This document shows, in pieces, positions 59,690-64,000 of a stretch of DNA of 64,000 nucleotides (its first letter is position 1; each line of letters begins with the position of its first letter). This DNA comes from Polytrichum commune (taxonomy: Eukaryota > Streptophyta > Polytrichopsida > Polytrichales > Polytrichaceae), in contig OX485808.1 in assembly GCA_950295325.1 (NCBI GenBank), forward strand, positions 13,706,501-13,770,500. The letters run 5' to 3'. The translations under genes and the position numbers were made by a program. The notes under the pieces are model-generated. The model searched no databases. It was not told the origin of the DNA and worked only from the letters and a program-made list of their open reading frames with translations.

Positions 59690-59860
59690 ACCATGTCATT
59701 TATTCATCCATGTACAAAGTTCTCCACCAAAGGACTCTTGGCCGTAGTGTAAACCACCACCGGACAAGAGTGTCACTCTCGGCCAATCAAATTTCAAAAT
59801 TCCCCTAGAATTCATGACCAGAGGACTTCTCCACCGTAGTGTAAAGCGGCCCTAAATAAG
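59690..59860 (+). repeat. Two family B element ends
   Basis: GGCCGTAGTGTAAACCACC at 59731-59749 is a family B right end. CTCCACCGTAGTGTAAAGC and GGCCCTA at 59829-59854 are an inverted left end. They appear to be remnants rather than one complete element. Confidence 0.6.
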
Positions 59861-59879
59861 TATGCCTAGCAATTTGGTT

Positions 59880-60760
59880 CAACACTTTTAATGAGACAAA
59901 ATAAACATAAATATTTGTGCGTTCTCCAATTTTTACAAATTGTGAATGGTCAATGTAGATTAGAATGCACAAGCAAGGATCGGAGTTGGGACCAACTCCC
60001 TCTGAAAGTGATTGAGATCAGATGGGTAGCCGTGGATGATGTTGTCTATGTAAAACATTATTCATTCATCCTTGTTCCTTCCTTCTATGCTTGATTCTGA
60101 ACAACCTTCTAGAAAGACAACAATAAACTTAAGTATTTGTTGCATTCTTCAAATTCTATGATATGTGAATCCTTGACAAAAGATTAGAATGCATGAGCAT
60201 GGATTGGGGTTGGGGGCCTGCCCCCATGACCTTGATCGTGACAAAATGGATGACCGTGGATGATGTTGTTGACATGGTACATATTTCATTCATCCTTGTT
60301 CTTTCAGTGCCGAGTATTGCATACAACAATTTTTGGAGACAAATCAATGTAAAATATAGTAACATCCCTCAAATCATTCTGTGAAATTGTGAGTCCTCCA
60401 TAGAAATCAGAATGCCTAGGTAGGGATTAGGATTGGGACCAACCCCCATGACTGTGACCGTGACTAGATGGGTGACCGTGGACAATGTTGTCTACAGAGA
60501 CAAGCATCCATTCATTGTGCATTTTCCAATTGCGAATCCGCTCGACAGAGCTCACAATGCCTGTCATGCTGGATTGGGGACCAGTTCCCATGACCGTGAC
60601 CGTGGCAGGTGACCGTGGATGGTGTCATCTACAGAGAACATTATTGTTCATTCATCCCTCTTCCTTCCTTCTGCGTCTGGCAATCCGAACAGCATTTTTA
60701 GAGGGACGAAGTAGTAAACTTAAGTATTTGTTGTTGCATTCTCCAAATTCTGCGAGCAAC
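59880..60760 (+). repeat. Tandem array, about 220 bp unit, upstream of cornichon
   Basis: Units with the core GACCGTGGATGATGTT lie near 60028, 60251, 60471 (variant) and 60610. Each is preceded by a GATTGGGGTTGGGG-type block and followed by TTCATTCATCCTTGTTCCTTC, then AACTTAAGTATTTGTTGC and TTCTCCAAATTCTG. The last unit runs directly into the leader of the cornichon gene, so the repeated unit includes promoter-proximal sequence. Confidence 0.88.
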
Positions 60761-60797
60761 ATCGAAACGTCGGCAGGAACAGCAGGATTAGGAGGCC

Positions 60798-62917
60798 ATG
60801 GCGTGGGACCTCCTACTCTGGATCTTCTGTTTCTTTGCTGTGGCTTCGCTTCTTGGAATCCTTATTTATCAGGTTTGATGCTTGCATGTTTAGTAAACTT
60901 AACTACAATTTTTGTTGGCAGTATCTTGAGTTGAGCCATCCCTTGTCTGCAAAGAGCAAACAATCATGGGTACCCAGTGAGGTTTTGTTTCGAGAAATTC
61001 TACGTATGTCATGGTACAAGAAATTTGAACGAGTCGTTCTCCATGAGTAGGTCTAATGAGCGTCCTACAATTTCTTACTGCCATTTAGTTCTTCGGAGCT
61101 TGGAGGCGGTTGAGGGAATATTTTTTTGGTGATTCGATGTTATAGACAGACCCTGAGGTTAAGGACCTGAAGAAGTTTCCTCTACGGCGGGGGTGCTGTC
61201 AAGGGTTTTTTTTTTTTTTTTCGGGTCTTGGACTTTGGGAAGACATGAGAAGTTTTCTGGAAAATTAGGGTTATGTCATAAACTCACAGATTCTTGAGGA
61301 ATTGGAGGAACAATCTTTATTATGGAGCTTGAGTTCTTTTGTTCTAATCATCTACTTTCATTTCAGAATCAACTGGGGGGATTTTTCACTTATGATGTTA
61401 TGTCTACTTTTGGTGTTATATTCTGGCCCGAGGCAAATTTTCCAACCTGAATTTAGGGGTTCAGACGGTGGAAGTGCCTGCGGGGTTATTTAGTTCATTC
61501 GAGTCCGAGTTTGATTTACAGTATAGGTTCGGGAAGTTCAAAAGGAGCTGAGAATATGGATTTGTGAGTTGTTGAGCTCGCTGAATCGTATCAGAGATGT
61601 TACCATCTTAATTGTGTCTGGCTCAGGCTCAATCATCCAGAAAATATCATAAGTTTTGGCTTTCTTTATGCAAGGTTTGATGTAGGTTATGTTTCGTAGC
61701 CATTTGGTTTTGTAACGTTGTGCAGTTCTGACCCCTTGTTTTGATTGGCAGTTGATGTGCTTGTCGGACCTTGAATTCGATTACATCAACCCATTTGATT
61801 CCTCGTCTCGCATCAACATATTCGTTCTTCCTGAATTTGCTATACATGGGGCCCTCAGCTGTTTTTTCCTCCTTACAGGCCACTGGCTTTTGTTTTTGCT
61901 GAATGCGCCCCTCATCTATTACCATGGCCGTTTGTAAGCTTTCTCTCCTACCTCTATTTAGTAGTTCGTTTCGAATGTCAATTTTGGGACAATTTCTGAG
62001 CTATGTAGTCATTTCTAGATTTTTTTAAAGAATATACATATCGAGAGGCATTACAATTTAGGGCCACTATACACACAGACCATGAACATGAATTTATTAG
62101 GGCTCTTGAAACTCATCCAAAGGCGGTACTGTAGGAAATTGAAATTCAATTTTGCATGGTCACAGGCCTCAGGTGTGGTGTTAGACATACGTGACCAGGC
62201 TTGCAACCAAATGCTATTTCATTACTATCCTGTGCAAGTGGGCCCTTGCATGCAATAAGTCATAATAAATCAAGGGTTCTGATATTCCGAAGTGTCATGG
62301 TCTACCGGTTTTGTGTTTGACCCACCTCTTTGAGGCAGACTTGACGCAAACTCCAGAAGACCATGATTTTTTTTCTTCCATTTCATGCCAAGTAGGACTC
62401 CATGTACGATTTTTATCCATTCAAACTTCTTTGGTCCTTTAGGCCCTCATGTTTTCCCATTACACCCTGTGTAACTTTTGTGCATTTGGCTCATGGTGGA
62501 TAGGTACATGAGACATCAGCACTTGCTTGACGTTACTGAAATTTTCAATCTGCTGGACCGCGAGAAGAAGTACCGGCTCGTCAAGCTTGCATTCTACCTC
62601 CTCCTTTTCTTCATTGCTGTATATAAGTAATTTTTCTGCACCTTCACCTACATGATTCTTATGCGCTTTCCCCTGTTTGGGACATCTAAAATCCTATATT
62701 GAGGTGGGTACCTGAGACCTTGTAAAACTTTTGAGTGGCTCTTGAAGCCCTCAGGTTCTATCTCATCTCCATGACCAGGTAATATGGTTACTTCCATACT
62801 ATCTGGGATTCATGTGATGGATTATTCATGACGTTGTATCTATAAACTTTGATGTCTGCACATTAAATGCTTGTCACCCGCTTTGACAGGATGTTGATGG
62901 TCGTCATCGTTCTATGA
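60798..62917 (+). CDS. CNIH: Cornichon family ER cargo receptor
   Basis: Four exons: 60798-60872, 61752-61933, 62504-62626 and 62890-62917, with phases that agree, giving 135 residues. It begins MAWDLLLWIFCFF and continues CLSDLEFDYINPFDSSSRIN, the cornichon signature, then a second hydrophobic segment (HGALSCFFLLTGHWLLFLL), YMRHQHLLDVTEIFNLL and a third hydrophobic segment YLLLFFIAVYKMLMVVIVL. Cornichon/Erv14 proteins sit in the ER membrane and load transmembrane cargo into COPII vesicles; plant members guide transporters to the plasma membrane. The final 28 bp exon supplies eight residues; if the donor at 62627 (AA|GTAATT) is not used, an immediate TAA gives a protein ending AVYK, eight residues shorter. 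Family members often carry a short acidic tail, absent here. Intron 2 contains a foldback-derived insertion. Confidence 0.95.
62061..62444 (-). mobile_element. Foldback-related element inserted in cornichon intron 2
   Basis: It starts GGGCCACTATACACACAGAC and in inverted orientation matches the interior of 44621-45242 (CAACCAAATGCTATTTCA, GTGCAAGTGGGCCC, CCACCTCTTTGAGGCAG, CATGCCAAGTAGGACTCC). It lacks the long right arm of the other copy. Confidence 0.8.
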
Positions 62918-64000
62918 GAATTTACTTGATGGCTGTTTTGGGTGAGCACCTTTGCTCTCTTGTGTGGATATACTGTGAATATCTTAGGCATTTCTAGTAA
63001 ATAATGAATCTCCCTGTACTCGAGAAGACACTACAGATTCGGCAAAGTGTCTTTGCAGCAAGGTATCAAGTAGATGCTTGCAGCTTAGTAGATATATTAC
63101 TTTTTGACAAATATCACCCATTTACTTTCTGGGAGTTTTCTGGCTTATGGCTGCCCAAGTTGAGGCTGAATTGGTGGAGAGTTCTATGTTTGAGTATTGC
63201 AGGTGATTGATTATAATCATCTGATCTTTTCGTTCCATGACCAATCATCTCCTGGTGTTCAGGATATTGTGTGTGATGATGTCTTTGATCCTCAATGTTC
63301 AATTTTGGATTCTGGAACTTCCTTGTGGTAAACCAATAAGATTGAGAGATGCTGGATTTTGTTTAATTTCATGAACACTCATGATGAAGAATGTAATTCT
63401 CAATTCATGGCTTGTTTCTTTAAGATGTCATACTTAGCTGTATGTATGTGGGGGATGTGATGGCAGGTTGGTGGTGGCAGCAGTCTTTTTGATCTTGGAA
63501 CATGAAAATGCAGCTGAGACTGCAAGTGGCTTTACAGGGCTGCACTCGGACATGTGAATTTAGGTCTACCCTTGAATACAGCCCGGTAAGTTGTTCCTTG
63601 ATTAGTGGATATTGTTTTTCTAAACTTTCGTCTTTGTTTTTCAAGGTGATGGTCACTTTGATGAGGGTCCTTTTTTCACAGGAGCATAATAGAATTATTC
63701 TTTAATTTGATGGGACTTGTTCATTGGGAGTTTTGTCCCTTGTGATTTTTTATTGGCTATCTTGAATACAATATCAATAATTTCTTTCCACTTGTGGTGC
63801 AAGCTTGGAGGTACTGTTTGAATTTGAATGAAGAGCAACCTAGTTTGATTATTGAGAGCCAAAATGAAGCATCTCTTGGCATGCCAAAATGAGTTTGACC
63901 CTCAATGAACCAATATAGAATGTTTTACATTCAAATCTCTATGCTACCTCCAAGCATCTACCGAAAACTTACCAAACATGGAAGGTGTTGTATGCAGAAC
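62918..64000. other. 3' flank of cornichon, no further gene seen
   Basis: The transcript end should lie here. Short frames on both strands (up to 78 codons) show no recognisable family. Confidence 0.4.

Noticed and set aside
1-64000. tRNA genes, CRISPR arrays, bacterial-type operons or viral genes
   Set aside because: None seen: no tRNA-like T-arm and box pattern that folds, no regularly spaced short repeats with unique spacers, and no viral structural or polymerase motifs.

Overview
The window looks like nuclear DNA of a land plant. Genes carry many spliceosomal introns with T-rich acceptors, the promoter of one gene has plant telo-box and site II motifs, and the protein families are plant-type (a TNP-class TIR-NB-ARC protein, a plant CinA/nucleotidylyltransferase fusion, cornichon). 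Five gene models in 64 kb, the near absence of recognisable LTR retrotransposons and the abundance of small foldback elements suggest a compact, probably seed-free plant genome (moss, liverwort or lycophyte). That placement is inference; the species cannot be fixed from the sequence alone.

Layout. 1-6.8 kb, minus strand: most of a TNP-type TIR-NB-ARC gene (two exons; the last short exon lies beyond base 1). Its introns and upstream flank are filled with four different tandem arrays of roughly 200-280 bp units, one of which carries copies of the beginning of exon 2. 9-27 kb: no gene recognised; a mosaic of MITEs, some nested inside each other, plus two GC-richer islands of unknown nature. 27.1-29.1 kb, minus strand: a short RRP7-type ribosome-biogenesis gene with four exons and a telo-box/site II promoter. 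30-36 kb: AT-rich DNA with MITEs. 36.2-39.3 kb, minus strand: an uninterrupted two-exon hAT-type transposase gene with a GC-rich candidate promoter and leader at 40.3-41.8 kb. 42-46 kb: a cluster of foldback elements and a relic of a pogo/Tigger transposase. 47.2-53.2 kb, minus strand: a complete twelve-exon gene for a protein joining a CinA-like (NMN deamidase-like) domain to an NMNAT-like nucleotidylyltransferase; one intron uses a GC-AG boundary and another holds a 5S rRNA-like segment. 54-60 kb: further MITEs and a tandem array. 60.8-62.9 kb, plus strand: a four-exon cornichon (ER cargo receptor) gene whose second intron received a large foldback element.

The genes do not form an operon or an obvious pathway; they are ordinary dispersed nuclear genes. 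What stands out is the repeat biology: tandem arrays in introns and gene flanks that have copied splice-acceptor regions, at least two nested-transposon histories with readable boundaries, and three copies of a 425 bp element with long terminal inverted repeats. All splice sites and intron phases below were worked out by hand from the sequence and need transcript confirmation.
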